Assembly (NCBI RefSeq): GCF_032854445.1
Contig: NC_088295.1
Coordinates: forward strand, 19,889,385 to 19,953,384
Length of the DNA stretch: 64,000 bases
Direction of reading: 5' to 3'
Source: Liolophura sinensis
Lineage: Eukaryota; Mollusca; Polyplacophora; Chitonida; Chitonidae
In this document: piece by piece, positions 37,101-48,874 of the stretch
Layout of the letters: every line of letters begins with the position of its first letter
Numbering within the stretch: position 1 is the stretch's first letter
The notes under the pieces: model-generated
What the model saw: only the letters and a program-made list of their open reading frames with translations
What the model was told of the DNA's origin: nothing
Database searches by the model: none
Program-made: the position numbers and the translations under genes

Positions 37101-39101
37101 CTGGGTCAGCCACAGCACAAATCCTAGGCTTGTACAGAATCTGTCAATAACCACACAATTACTCCTTGCTTTTTGCCCATATCCACACACACTGACTGCA
37201 TCAGGCCAGTTTGATGAACAGTACTACAAAAAGGTCAATTCATATTGCCCTGCTTTTCCCCTTACTGCCAGGTCGACATCTTGCCTACAAGTGACATAAC
37301 GAGGTAAAACTAACTCCACCCTACAGCCCAGGTATCCCATTTCCTTCTGGATCAATGTCTCTTTGATCTATTCTCTACTGACTTTGTTCGGACAAGCCTT
37401 TGTGAGACAAGCTCCACTATTGAGCTAATAATTGAATATTAAGTACTGCAGAAGCCTACACGTTACTTCTGATGTGCTTTGATGTGGAGATCTCAAAGCG
37501 GCAGCCAGCAATACAGGCCAGTCAACTCTTTTGTCAAGTGATACGCATTTGTATGTTTTTAATTTACATGCATGCATAAATGATATAGATACAAAGCCTG
37601 TCACCCAGCACCAATTGAAGTTGCTTTGCTTGTACAGGTACTGGTGCCAATAATTCCTGTTACAGTATTATGGCTAATGACAAAAGACTTGATACAGGTA
37701 AAAGCAAGGCTGAGCTTACCTAGGTTACTAACAAAGACTTCCACGTTTTATTCCTATCATATAATGATTATATTTTTTCTGAACAAGGTGTCTATTTCGG
37801 TGTCAAGATGGCAAGTTAAATGTATAGTGCTGTCCAATGGTGGATGTAAATGTATGAAAGACTGCATAGATCTTCCTTTTACACTGAACTGAATTTTATT
37901 ACAGAGTGATGATGTTAATGGCACATCATAATTCATTTATTTATTTTGTTGCTTAATGCCATTATCCTAAGAGTGGAGGAAACCAGAATACCCTTTGACC
38001 CATGTCCCCAAGAACTGTGAGAGTACAACTCCTAAATACAACAGCCTTTTTTTAGGCACTTAGGCACTGTAATATTCCTTACTGCACAATGACCATTCAC
38101 TTTATACGGTCTTAAACTATAAATGACACTTACCCAGATATTGTCTCCGGACGCCTTGATCCTTTACTTTCTGGCTGTGTGAAGGAGGTATAACGACTTG
38201 ATGGGGGTCCCATCAAAGACGATGCGTCGAAACTTTGAGCTGATAACTCTTGGTCTTCTAGCAATGTGGGTAAAGGTCCAGAAACAGGACGAACACTGTT
38301 CGAGCCACTGGAGGTCTCACTGCTCTTGGGGCTTTTGCTGGCTCGTTCTACATATTGCACATAAAAATCCGAATTGAGAAAAAGACGGTAAGAATTGTTC
38401 CTCATGTACTCCTCCACCTCTCTCTGCGCCTCGTCAAATATAGACTGCAGCAAATTCTTACCATCTATTTGGTCGGATATAGACTTTCGAGTCCGAGCTG
38501 AAATGCATGAAAGGGATTCACCTCTAATATACTTTTTATTGATCACTTTAATAATATAGTTTATTTTCACGGTTTCACTTGGAGGTTGTTTCTTGAGCCC
38601 TTGACAGGCATACCAGAAGTCCAACGTATGCTTTCCACCTGCTTCATTCTCCAGGAACTTACTATATAACTGCACTCCATCGCTATCCTCCAAGAGGTGG
38701 TGTAAACTGGTCGCCCATTTCAAACAGGGTGGGGTGCTGTTTTCCGTGAAGGGCGGCGAGTTTGCCGCACTTCCCTCAGGTTCAAATCCTAAGGGGGCAT
38801 TCTCATCATCACACTTGTCCAGACCCTGTACAGAGCAGCTAAGAGATCCCCCTGTACACGACTTGTCCAGGTTGGAGCGCCTCGGTGTGGCAGCCGGAGA
38901 GTGACCAACTTCGCCATTCAGTGATCCTCCGCTTTTCCCGGAGGAGTGACTCTTCATAGACATGTGACTTTTATGAGAGCCACTACTGTGAGTCGATTGA
39001 AGCTCATTCTCTTCCCCGGGTACTGGAGGTCTGGGGGCATTTTCCGTGAACTTGTTGCCCTCTAAGTCACTCAGATATTCACCGACTTTGTTCTGAGACA
39101 T
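27616..39101 (-). CDS. AXIN1: Axin, complete coding sequence (10 coding exons, 967 residues)
   Basis: Exons on the minus strand: 39101-38134, 32514-32368, 31866-31764, 31570-31427, 31156-30492, 29649-29512, 29259-29035, 28684-28532, 28189-27956 and 27742-27616 (TAA). The total of 2904 bases is in frame at every junction. In order it has the tankyrase-binding motif RPPVPG (residues 24-29), an RGS domain (~128-252), SLSSDALTDD and DGFPTYKKHW as in vertebrate Axins, the GSK3-binding helix (~407-454, DPQKFASLLIERL), the beta-catenin-binding helix (QSILEEHCSRIW), an eight-His run (~565-572), IQDPSMP..QLEEAKRRLE, and a C-terminal DIX domain (~886-967). Axin is the scaffold of the cytoplasmic beta-catenin destruction complex in Wnt signalling. 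One gene is expected in most invertebrates, corresponding to both vertebrate AXIN1 and AXIN2. An acceptor at ~39217 shows the leader is spliced to a distant first exon. Confidence 0.97.
30492..31570 (-). CDS. AXIN1: Axin exons for GSK3- and beta-catenin-binding regions
   Basis: Exon 31570-31427 encodes RTDRPPKDRNIAETDPQKF and the helical KEREKEEKMAESLRMCE, matching the Axin GSK3-binding segment. Exon 31156-30492 encodes the beta-catenin-binding helix (AQSILEEHCSRIW), SPGRHSPKSKSPDR, LSSDSGVGDEK and eight consecutive His residues. The His run corresponds in position to the His-rich patch of vertebrate Axin1. The remainder is Ser/Gly-rich and probably disordered. Confidence 0.93.
32515..38133 (-). 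other. Axin intron after the RGS exon (5.6 kb)
   Basis: AT-rich intronic sequence without a supportable exon. A GGAGATAAC word occurs at 35047. ORFs in this stretch lack splice support and protein-like composition. Confidence 0.7.
38134..39101 (-). CDS. AXIN1: Axin exon with N-terminus and whole RGS domain
   Basis: A 968-base exon carrying the start codon, the tankyrase motif NAPRPPVPGEE (human Axin DAPRPPVPGEE), a Ser/His/Gly-rich stretch and ATPRRSNLD, and then the RGS domain. The RGS begins LKWATSLHHLLEDSDGVQL, includes LDFWYACQGLK and ends FLNSDFYVQYVERA. In known Axins this domain binds the SAMP repeats of APC. Having the whole RGS in one exon is notable for such an intron-rich gene. 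A 5.6-kb intron follows. Confidence 0.95.
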
Positions 39102-42100
39102 AGTTCATCCATCGAATGATGGTTCAACATTGACTTTTCACTTTGTTACTCCATGATCACTGGTAATCCTTATTTATCAATATGGCAGGTGGGTTAGGCA
39201 ACAGGAGATGCTCAGCTGAAAAGAGAAAAAAAATAATCTGATTAAAATAAAAAGTTAACTCCTAAAGACCACTGATTATAAGATTTCTAAGGCAGATTTT
39301 AAACGCTACAGTATCTCACAAATTATGAGGTTCTCTACAAACATGCGAGATCTGTGCAGACAAACCTGGACACAGAGCAGGATCCCTTAAAGCTTTATCT
39401 CCAGCAAACATGTACACAATTTTTATCTTGTTTGTTTCCACTTACTTCAGTAAAAACAATTTCAGAAAAGTTATCAAAAAATTGTACATATATCGCAGAT
39501 AGTTGGCCCATATCAATGAGATGCTTAATTCGTCTCCTGTGTGCACTGATTATGAAATCTGACACTAAGACTCAGATAATAAAGTTACCATTAAACCCGC
39601 TCAAAAGCCTCCTCTCAAACATGTAATACGAAGGGAAGGGCATGGCATTCCTCAAATCCCTTAGCACAAGACCAAAGCGGAACATATTTTACACTGCCTG
39701 CCCGCACTTTGAAGGGGGTCACAGACTGTCAGAACATGTATAAGTTAATAGTTCACACCGTATCTCTATCCCCACCCCACACCAAATTATCCCAGCCACA
39801 GAGGTTAAAGAAGGAACTTAACAAGCCCCATGGTGCAGCCTCTACAGAGACAGGTCGGCAGGGAGAGGGCAAAGAATGCCAAACTTTCTGCTACAAAACC
39901 TCTTCTGCTCCACCATTACTTCTGTCATTTGCTTACAATAATGAGTCCAGTGCAAACATATTTATCTTGGGGCCTCTCAAAAGACATCATGAGATATTGC
40001 CAGAGACAGATACAAAAGAAAACTGGCTCTACAAAAGGCAGTTCTGGCAAATAAAGTAATGTCTTTTGTCTCTATTTTTAACTCATTAAGCTTTCCATCA
40101 AATAGCTGTACTAAACAGGGACACATTTCTGCCTGATTCCCTAAGTCACACAGCTTCAAATAGAACATCAAACTCTCCTAAATATAGAAGAACCATAACA
40201 AGACATCACTGTTGCTCTACTTTCATCTTAATTTCATCAGAAAAGTTGGAATTCTTTTTATGATGACTAGTACCCACATCAATACATCTCCTGTGGCAGG
40301 ACCCCAAGTGCTTATTGCCCATGATAAGTGCCATTTGCTGGCTTAAGCCTCTCCCTCTTGGGTTAGAACCCTTTGCTGCAGAACTTGTTGGAACATTCGC
40401 TCCCACATCTAAAGCCAGTTTTATGAAACCGTTTGTCCAGTTTCTTCTTAAAATCATCTTAAATAGATAAGATGTTAATGTGATCACATGTAAGAGAGAG
40501 ATCTCCTTCAAAAGCCTTTGTGGTTGAACATCAAACAGACGTTGCCTATGATAGCTAGGGCCCATCGCTATCACAGCCAGCTTACCAAATATATGTCAAT
40601 GTCTTAAGGCTTCATTTGAAAGGCTTCCCTTTACACTTTTGCCAAAATCAGCCAGGCAATCCTGTTCCTTTGATCTAGACGGTGAGTGATGTTCCAGTGA
40701 ATAACACAACAGGAATTCACACAGGACACTTTGTGAATAATCAGTGGTGAGGAATAAGTTACAACACATGGGTGGGAGGTGTGTGGGGAGTGGGGGGGGG
40801 GGGGGGTATATACTTCTGATAGATTTCTCCTGCAACAAAACAAAGCTTCAGGTATAATAGCTTAATGTATTTCCCTATGGATTATGCAAAGTTTCGAATA
40901 TCCAGCCAGGAAAAACTGTTTTTCATCACACAGTAAAAAATGAGCACCTGAAAAGCTATGTAAGTTTATCTATGTAACTTGTAACTAACATCAGTTTCAG
41001 ATTTCAAGCAAGATAAGACGCCTGGTATTTAAATTGTGTGCTACTGGGATTATCTGACAAAAAAAAAAAAAAACAGGTCCCACCCTAGTGCCATCTTTTA
41101 TGACTACAATGGGATCGTTGATGCTTTCAGAAAAATTTCATCAGGGTGTCATTTTTTCCCCCTTTTTTGCTTCCCCCACTTTGTTTACAAGATCAAACAA
41201 GTTTTGAACAGAGAAATAAGTAGCAGGTGAGTGATGACACATAACAGCGCCTTTTGATGTTACAGTGTGCCAACCTCATGGCTTGTATCTTCTCATCTAA
41301 TTTCCATTTGATTCATACTTAAGAAACTACAACAAGCAAGGCCAAGGGAAAACTCCACAGCTCTGCATTATATCTCTACAGCTGTAGTTACACACACACA
41401 CTGTGAGAATGGCCCCTGGCAGTGCACAGCCAACTTTGCATATACCATGAATATTGGGGGGGGGGGACAAATTCAAATAAACACAGCAGTTATTTCCATA
41501 GTCGGGCCTTGTTTGATGCAGCCACAGTTTGATAATTTTATGGTATATTGACACCTATCTGCTTTATGAGAGCTGCATTTCATTTTCAGGCTAGAGTGAG
41601 CATCGGAGAGGGGATCAGTCACCCTTGAGAAATCAAAGGAGCCAATCTGAATAGGGCCAGCACTTAATGCGGTCTCTCCTTTGTAATTAGGCTGGTTTCA
41701 CAACAAGAAATCAGCTGGAAATTTGTTAAAAAATAGCTGCTATGTCAATAAATGGACATGCTTCTATGGGCTCCAGTGATATTGTTTGACTCAGCAAGCC
41801 ATAGGTATAGACATTTGTCCACATTACATGTAAGTGAAAACTTCAACTGTTTCGGTGCATTACAACTATACTGCTTAAATCCATGGATGTCAAGACAATA
41901 TAAACGCATACTTCACCACATTGGCTGTAATGAAGGTATTGTGTCCTAGAATGCAAATAGAGATTGTGAAAACACTGGTATGAAATTTATCTTCAAATGA
42001 ATAATGCAATGTCTACTTCCTACTCTAGAATCCCCATTACAGTATTAGAATGCCTATGAATGGAGATAGAAAAAGTCTTCTTCACGAGTATGCTCGTTAT

Positions 42101-42318
42101 CCATGAGTATGCTCAGAACAGACCCTTACAACTACTACACTACCTGAAAACATTATAAATTATACATAAGTAACAAAACCACCAGAGCTCAGTGAAGTGG
42201 TACAAGGAAACTATGCAGAACAGCACACACCCGAGCCATCACAACTGACACCAAAACATGAACACATACATGTAAACTGAAATATAACACCATTTTGCTT
42301 ACAATAACTTTGTTATGT

Positions 42319-42679
42319 AATGTAACTCTCTGTATCGATCAACACAAAGTGTTAGGAGAGTTACAAGGAATAACTGCTTCTGATGTGTTGGATCGACTAT
42401 AAGCCACATTTACCGCATCTTCACAGGCGTAAATCCATGTCAACCGAGTGGTCCCCATAATCAACTAACCTATTCTCAGTCTCGCCGAAACAAAATGATC
42501 CATGACAATCGCACAAATTCACAAACTAAGTACATTTTCAGGCACTACATTCACCACTCTGTTGACATGGATTTACGCTAATGCATGTGTGAAGATGCGG
42601 TAAATGTTGCTCACCGTTGATCCGACACATTAGAAGCAGTTATTCCCCGCAACTCTCCCAACACTGTCGAGTTACATTC
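42319..42679. mobile_element. 361-bp foldback / MITE-like inverted repeat
   Basis: The two halves are inverted copies: AATGTAACTC at the left end matches GAGTTACATT at the right end. Further matched pairs are GGAATAACTGCTTCT, ATTTACCGCATCTTCACA and GTAAATCCATGTCAAC. Arms are roughly 130 bases with about 85-90% match by eye, and the loop is about 80 bases. No clear target duplication is visible. Confidence 0.85.
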
Positions 42680-44078
42680 CACAACTAACAATAACTACCA
42701 AAAAGTATTGACAAGTAATAAATCACTTCAATAAACAAACAAAAATAAACAAATTATATTAAGACTATATACCAATTGTTTACAAGACAGATATCACAGG
42801 CCTTCCAATAGCACAAATTCACATATATACTTGCATCTTTAGCCACAGCTATAACTCAGTATTATACTTGTAAAACTTTATCTTCCTCAATACAATGCAC
42901 ATTATAGATCTTTCCACTAATGCCAATTTGTTACCCATCCAGACAAACCCGGTGTAAGATGAAAACACCACTACATTGACACTGTTTGCTTTCACCGAGT
43001 ACTTAACATATAATACATCCTAATCTTGTGATTCTGGAGATTTAGCATCTTAATAGTACAAGATTATCAAAGTCTTCCTGTCAACCAACTTGCCACCTGC
43101 TGACTGACTTAATACAATCCAGACATCCAGACCAGGCATCCTTCCATAACAAAATTGGTCAACTGAACTGTAAAAGCCATATAAGAGGTTACAAAGGGAT
43201 CGGGCCAGTGAAGTGAAGAATAATATGAAGTGTAGGCCTCATGCCTTGACACAGTTTAGGTTATCTCCCTTGACTGAGAGAATAAAAGTACACAACACGG
43301 CATACAACTCAGTAAATAATTAGCAAACACTGTTTTTGCCATATATCCACAACCAGCATTGATCATTGCAATACCTGTGGATAGCAAATTGTTATTTGAA
43401 TATTAAATTAATATTAACAATTATGATAGTAGAAACTGTGACAAGATACAAATTCTTGCATCTCTGCACAGTTTAGTTATCCAAATATTAGAATATTTAA
43501 AAAAAAAAAATATGCAGGCAACAGAATGAATTATGGGCACTCTTTCCTATAAACAAGAAAAAATAAACAGAAAAGAAAATACACAACTTAGGGAGATAAA
43601 ACAGACACAATCAAAGAGAAGAAACAATGGGCAAGTCCATCCTGGTGCAGGACTGGTTTAGTATACAAGTGCATTGTATGGCAAAGACTTTTCACCAAAC
43701 AGACTCCTTTTGTTTGGAGAGTGTAAAATACAACTGGCTGAAAACCACTTGACTAATATCTCCTTCCTGTCCATAGATATATACATTTTATGTTGTCATG
43801 CACTGGTGACACGGGAGACACTTTATGTCAGAACAAACAATGACGTCCTCTTATCACAGAGGTGAGCTGGCAGCCCTGTTCAAGTATTGAGTGCCCGATC
43901 AGGTAGTGTACTGGCTTGAGACAGGGCTCTCTCTAAAGCCTCACACATGTACATGCTTACAATCACCTTCTGACACAGTCACATTGTGTCCTGCCCACCT
44001 CTGAGGCTCTAACTCACCTCCCATCACCTTCCTATCTACCTCTACGGAGACTTAAACTGTCAGGCCTTCCAATGTTAC

Positions 44079-44646
44079 TTAAAGGATACATGAAAAAGAA
44101 CTCTAAAACAAACATCATGTTTCTATGACTTATGCCCAGGAAATTTTGTTAAAAAAATTTCATTTTGGGGATATTTTCATATGTGCTAATTACCCCGCTA
44201 TATTATACATAATTTCTGTCAACAGTTGAATTTTTTCAGATATGACATCGTTGACCTTGCTCGGAACTTGGCGAACACCCCCGAAGTGCCCCGAGCCCGG
44301 TGAATCGTGTCGATACAGTGTGGACAAGATGACATGTACACAGGTACTGCAAGGTTCTTCGGGCCAGCTTAGCGTCCCCTCGGCGCCCCTACATCCACCA
44401 CCATTTGGTCTGTTCCTCATACCCACACCCCCAATGAGCCAGAGTTCTTTTTCAACAGGGACATCACTGCTGCAAGCTACTTAATTTCATTTACTGACCA
44501 CTGGGGCCTTAAGAAAACTGTACTTTGAAGCCATTTTCACCACTCAAAGTGAAAGTTCAAAAAACTGTTTGCACTGTTACATATGATAACCTGCGCATAA
44601 GGAAATAAAACTGATATAAAACTGAAGTGTTTCATGTATCCTTTAA
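44079..44646. mobile_element. Non-autonomous TTAA-flanked DNA transposon (MITE)
   Basis: TTAA at 44079-44082 and at 44643-44646 bound an element whose ends are the perfect 13-bp inverted repeat AGGATACATGAAA / TTTCATGTATCCT. TTAA duplication is the hallmark of piggyBac-type insertion. The interior, 44083-44642, has no transposase. The GC-rich centre (44240-44480) gives open frames on both strands that look accidental. Confidence 0.8.
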
Positions 44647-47307
44647 CAAAGAAAGAGGCTGAAGTCAGGGATCACATTTTCTGAAACATCTCCAACCAAC
44701 AAAATGTCCTTATTAAATTATTTAAACCTCATAAAACATTAATTCAATTTTGTAAAGGTTTAGCGGATAACAGTTACCTAATCCCTGGCATATTACATTC
44801 TATATCCAAATGCATACATGTGTAAGAACTGATCTGCACACAATCTGCATGATGTAATGCCCGAAAGACCATTATATACTTCATAACAACAATGCCAAGT
44901 CAAACCCATCAAATATTTAACTTGCCACAATCAACAAAATTAAAATCCAACAGACAAACTTAAACCATTCTAAACCTGCATAATAAAAACAAGCGCAAAT
45001 TCACAGTTACTTTGAAATCCCCCAAAATATTGATATCAATGGTCCAGCACTTGTGTAAATTTAAATGATCTAATTGAAATATTTAACTGAGTGACTAAAT
45101 TATAAAGCTGCATGTTATAGACCTCCAATAACAAATCAACATGCTTCACTATAAAGGTCAATCAATGGTACATGTACGTACATCAAAACATATCACACCA
45201 GGATATGCCAACATCTTTGATGTGTAACTTTGACAACATCCTGACGCACCAAATATTTCCAACTACCTATGTAGTACCATAGCACTTACCTTAATAACCT
45301 AGAGAGCAAACAGACCCAACTATTATCACTTCCTAGGGCAAGAACCATTACTGTGAGCAAATTTACAAAACTGAATGCCTTTTCAACAACGGTTTCTCAG
45401 ACATGTACATGTGCAGCACTGACAACTGCTCTGTAGAATCCTGCACAGGCATATTTCAATGTACATGCATTTCTACATTCACAATCAAAACAGGATCAGT
45501 GGGGTTTTTACATTTCCAGGAATTTATGATCGCAGATGCTAAAGCATTAAGCATCCATCCCAATATCTGTAACATTAAAATGTAATAGTACGAACCGTGT
45601 AGTCAAGCTTGTGGTCGGATTTCATTCATTTATACCACCATCTACACCATTGTAACAATGTACAACAATGTGTTATTTATGTTCATACATATACATCCAA
45701 AAGAAAAAAAAGAAAAATAAAAACACATGAACATGTCAACACCAACATGGCCTCCTGAATAATTTGCTTGCAACCAGATTATAGTTCACACTGAATTTTC
45801 CCGATAAAGACAACAGCTACAAGCCAACCAAGGTTCTGAACCGGTACCCACACCACCGAAAACAGCCCTCCTAAGCATGGCTTCTTACCTCTGGAAAAAC
45901 TAACCCAGCCAAACCAGGTCCCGGCCGAATGACCTCAATCTCTGACCCCAGCCAACGCACGTTAAAACCGTTGTTATTCATTAAAATATGCCAAATAACA
46001 ATAACCAAAGACCTACCGTAAAAATTCCTCGGTCAGCACAACCACACGAAAAGCCAGCTACTTATACAGAGGCCTCTTGTTTCACTAACGAACGATCGCT
46101 TTATAGCGAAGCGTCGCCATTGCGGAGAGTGATGGCCGCGCCATTTTGTTCTCCAGTCAAGGCTGTTCAGATGACCACAACAGTTGATTGAGCAGATTTT
46201 AAAGCCCTTTCACAGACCATCCGTAGATCCTACATCCTCTCTCGTGCGCTCAAATCCTCCACTAATTACACTGAAGAAGCAATGTCGCTAAATGTGAACG
46301 CAAAAGAGGACAAGTTGATATTCCCCACGACAAGTCCAACACTGCAACTTACCTCGTTCGTATCCTGCCTTGGGCCTACCTCAGTGAGGGCGCTGCGGTA
46401 TGAGAGGCTCCCAGTCCAACTCAAACCCATCAAATACACGCCGTGTTTCACCATTCAACCAAAAACAACGCCGTTTTTAACTTACTGGTTTTACCAAGAT
46501 CATTATAATGTCTCCATGAATCGCAACTCACACAATAACAACTAATTTGATCCCCGTCGCAAGGTTAGGTAATCATGGTTATGAAGCAAATGCTGAGATA
46601 TAGAAGCCTAACGTGTTGTAAAAGAGTCTACATTGTTGTAATTACAATTTCATAGAAATAAATGGTAAAAGGCTTTGTCAAGAGTGAAAAGCATGAACAC
46701 AATTATACTTCAGGGCTTCTTTCCCAGTGACACATTCCCTTGCTAAACAACTAAATTTCTTTATAACAAATCCATAATAATAATTTGATACCACTGCTAA
46801 TAACTTCAACATATATAATGCCATCGTGCTATAGGTCTATTCACAAAGGCAGACAGTCAAAAGTAAAATAAATACCGGTATAATGTTTATAACAGCCGAC
46901 TACTTACAAGATAAGAAAAATGCAAACTTTGTGACGTCTTGTCCAGAATCCACTGTGTAAATGTAATATTCTCGTCAGTAAGTTCACTGTATACTCCACA
47001 AAGCTATGCTGGCTTCACACTCTCACACGACCATCTGCTCAGGCTATATGCTAGAAACACACGCTTAACTCCCACAGAGATACGCTGGCTGTTTTGACAG
47101 AGCGACCGTCCGAAGGACTTCAAAGGGCCGTCGTTCCTTGTTGAATTTAATCCCCTTGTTACTTATCGCCAGTGATCCTGTACAGCTTGAATACAGGCTA
47201 GGGGGCCTGATAGCACTGATCACAGAGAATACGTAAAACACAGCAAAAGTTTAACTAGTATAACTTTGCTAACTAACTATATTAAACCTCAGACTTGACC
47301 ATCTTAC

Positions 47308-47490
47308 CTCTTGACTGCCATGCCGAACAAGTATCCATCCAAGCTGCACATATGCCACTCTTTAGAACAAAATGGCGATAAAATTTTCAAAAAGTTTGAA
47401 TCCCCTGAACATCAAAGCCACATGCCAGCCGCCGATAATCGCCCATACACGGTGACGTCAGCCTTTTGGTGAAGCCGCGCCAATCAAAGT
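47308..47490 (-). promoter_or_regulatory. Probable Axin promoter and non-coding first exon
   Basis: On the minus strand a good donor (GTCAAGAG|gtaagatgg) at 47307 ends a candidate leader exon. Within about 180 bases upstream there are an AAAATGGCG (YY1-like) word, ATCAAAG at 47411 and 47483 (TCF/LEF core), GCCGCCG at 47428 (TCF helper-site consensus), a CCAAT at 47480 and a perfect CRE TGACGTCA at 47453-47460. The transcription start site is not determinable from sequence alone. Confidence 0.45.
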
Positions 47491-48874
47491 TCAGCGAGAA
47501 TCAACATTCACAAAAATGCGGTGGTCGTGGGCATTTTATGAAGGGGAGGAGGGCAGGTTTACTGTTAACAAACGCCTTTATAACATTATCTATACTGAGC
47601 ATATGCTATAGTGTTTGAAACGTTTATGAATATTTCAGATAAATAGTATATTCTCTGAAATAAATGACGATCATAAATGAAGATAAAATATATATAGGGA
47701 AAATTATAACGTCCTTGCACCCACCACTAATATGGACTCGTTTGATGGCTTCCGATAGTAACATGAGGTTGGGAGAGTTCAGCTCCTTACAGATTTGCCG
47801 CCTCGGAAAAGCAGCAAAAACTACTATTTTTGTGCGTATTTTCTACCAAAATTTATCTTGGTGTGTAGAGAGTAATGCAGGTTACAAGTTGCGTAAAAAG
47901 AAGATGTTCAAGGCATTTTAGATTTTGTACAAATGCCATGTTCGTTCCAAAATCCTAGATAATACCCTTGCCCCTATAAATTACACACATTTGCCCGAGG
48001 CGCCTTTGAAGTCTAGGCCCATGCATTAGCGGAGCACTAAATCAGATGTGGCCGGGCAATGTAGTCGTGCGGCAGGTGTAGGCTTGAGCTAAAGCCCGCA
48101 CTCAACTAACTACAGACTTGATAGAGTTTCAAAAGAGAAGTGGTCGTTACAAGAACACTACCACAGGGGGGCATTGTGCTCGATCCTGACGACGATTTCT
48201 CTCGCATATGTGAACTGGGTATATAGACTGACTTAGCTCAGCTCACACACTGTATAGGCTACAAGCGTGTTATGGAGGTCGTCTGATCGTCCACACAGGC
48301 CCACCCGCTAATGGAAATATGGCGACAGCGACATTATACATATAGATTTTAATGTATATAGGTGCATGCATGGTTGTGAGCATATATATAGTAGATTATT
48401 TGTATTTTTATGTAGATATATACACACATATATAGTATTTACAAGGCGTGCGATTCTAGCGTGTAATTTGTATAACTCGTCCGTAAATATATGTATTTGT
48501 GCGTGTTTTTCATTAAAATCCGACCAATATATTTAACTTGGTTGTCTGTTTTGTATCTGTTATTCAACGCTGTATTGATGTATTTTCTTACATTTTCCCG
48601 TTTATCTTTATTTTCATTTTTTTAAATGATTTTTAAGCTATTCCCCTGCCATTTGTCTGTTTCACTTGGGGCTGTCTGAAAAATATAATTGATGGCGATT
48701 TTCTGGCGAAGGCAAGGTCACGTCGCTTTTGTGACTGTTTTCTTAGAAGTGAGCATGACAAGAGGCGAGAATGAGACAAGCATAATTGCATATTCCTTGC
48801 ATTTCCTCTTCATCCATGTCATCAATTTCTCTCTGGTAAAATTCTTTTGAAAGGGCCGAACAATAAAAACCGAC

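Larger units (their letters stand above)
39217..47307 (-). other. Axin first intron (about 8 kb) with inserted elements
   Basis: Defined by the acceptor TTTTCAG (read on minus, ~39217) and the best candidate donor at 47306-47307 (AAGAG|gtaag). It holds a G-run (about 40791-40806), a 361-bp foldback (42319-42679), a 560-bp TTAA-flanked MITE (44079-44646) and several GTTATCTCCC/GGGAGATAA words. No internal coding exon was found. Other possible leader donors exist at 45898 and 46352. Confidence 0.55.

Noticed and set aside
40206-40838. Minus-strand ORFs of 122 and 80 codons in Axin intron 1
   Set aside because: No homology, low-complexity Pro runs from a poly-G tract, and no exon signals.
44190-44484. 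Overlapping 78- and 80-codon ORFs on opposite strands
   Set aside because: They lie inside the GC-rich core of a MITE, without splice support or recognisable domains.
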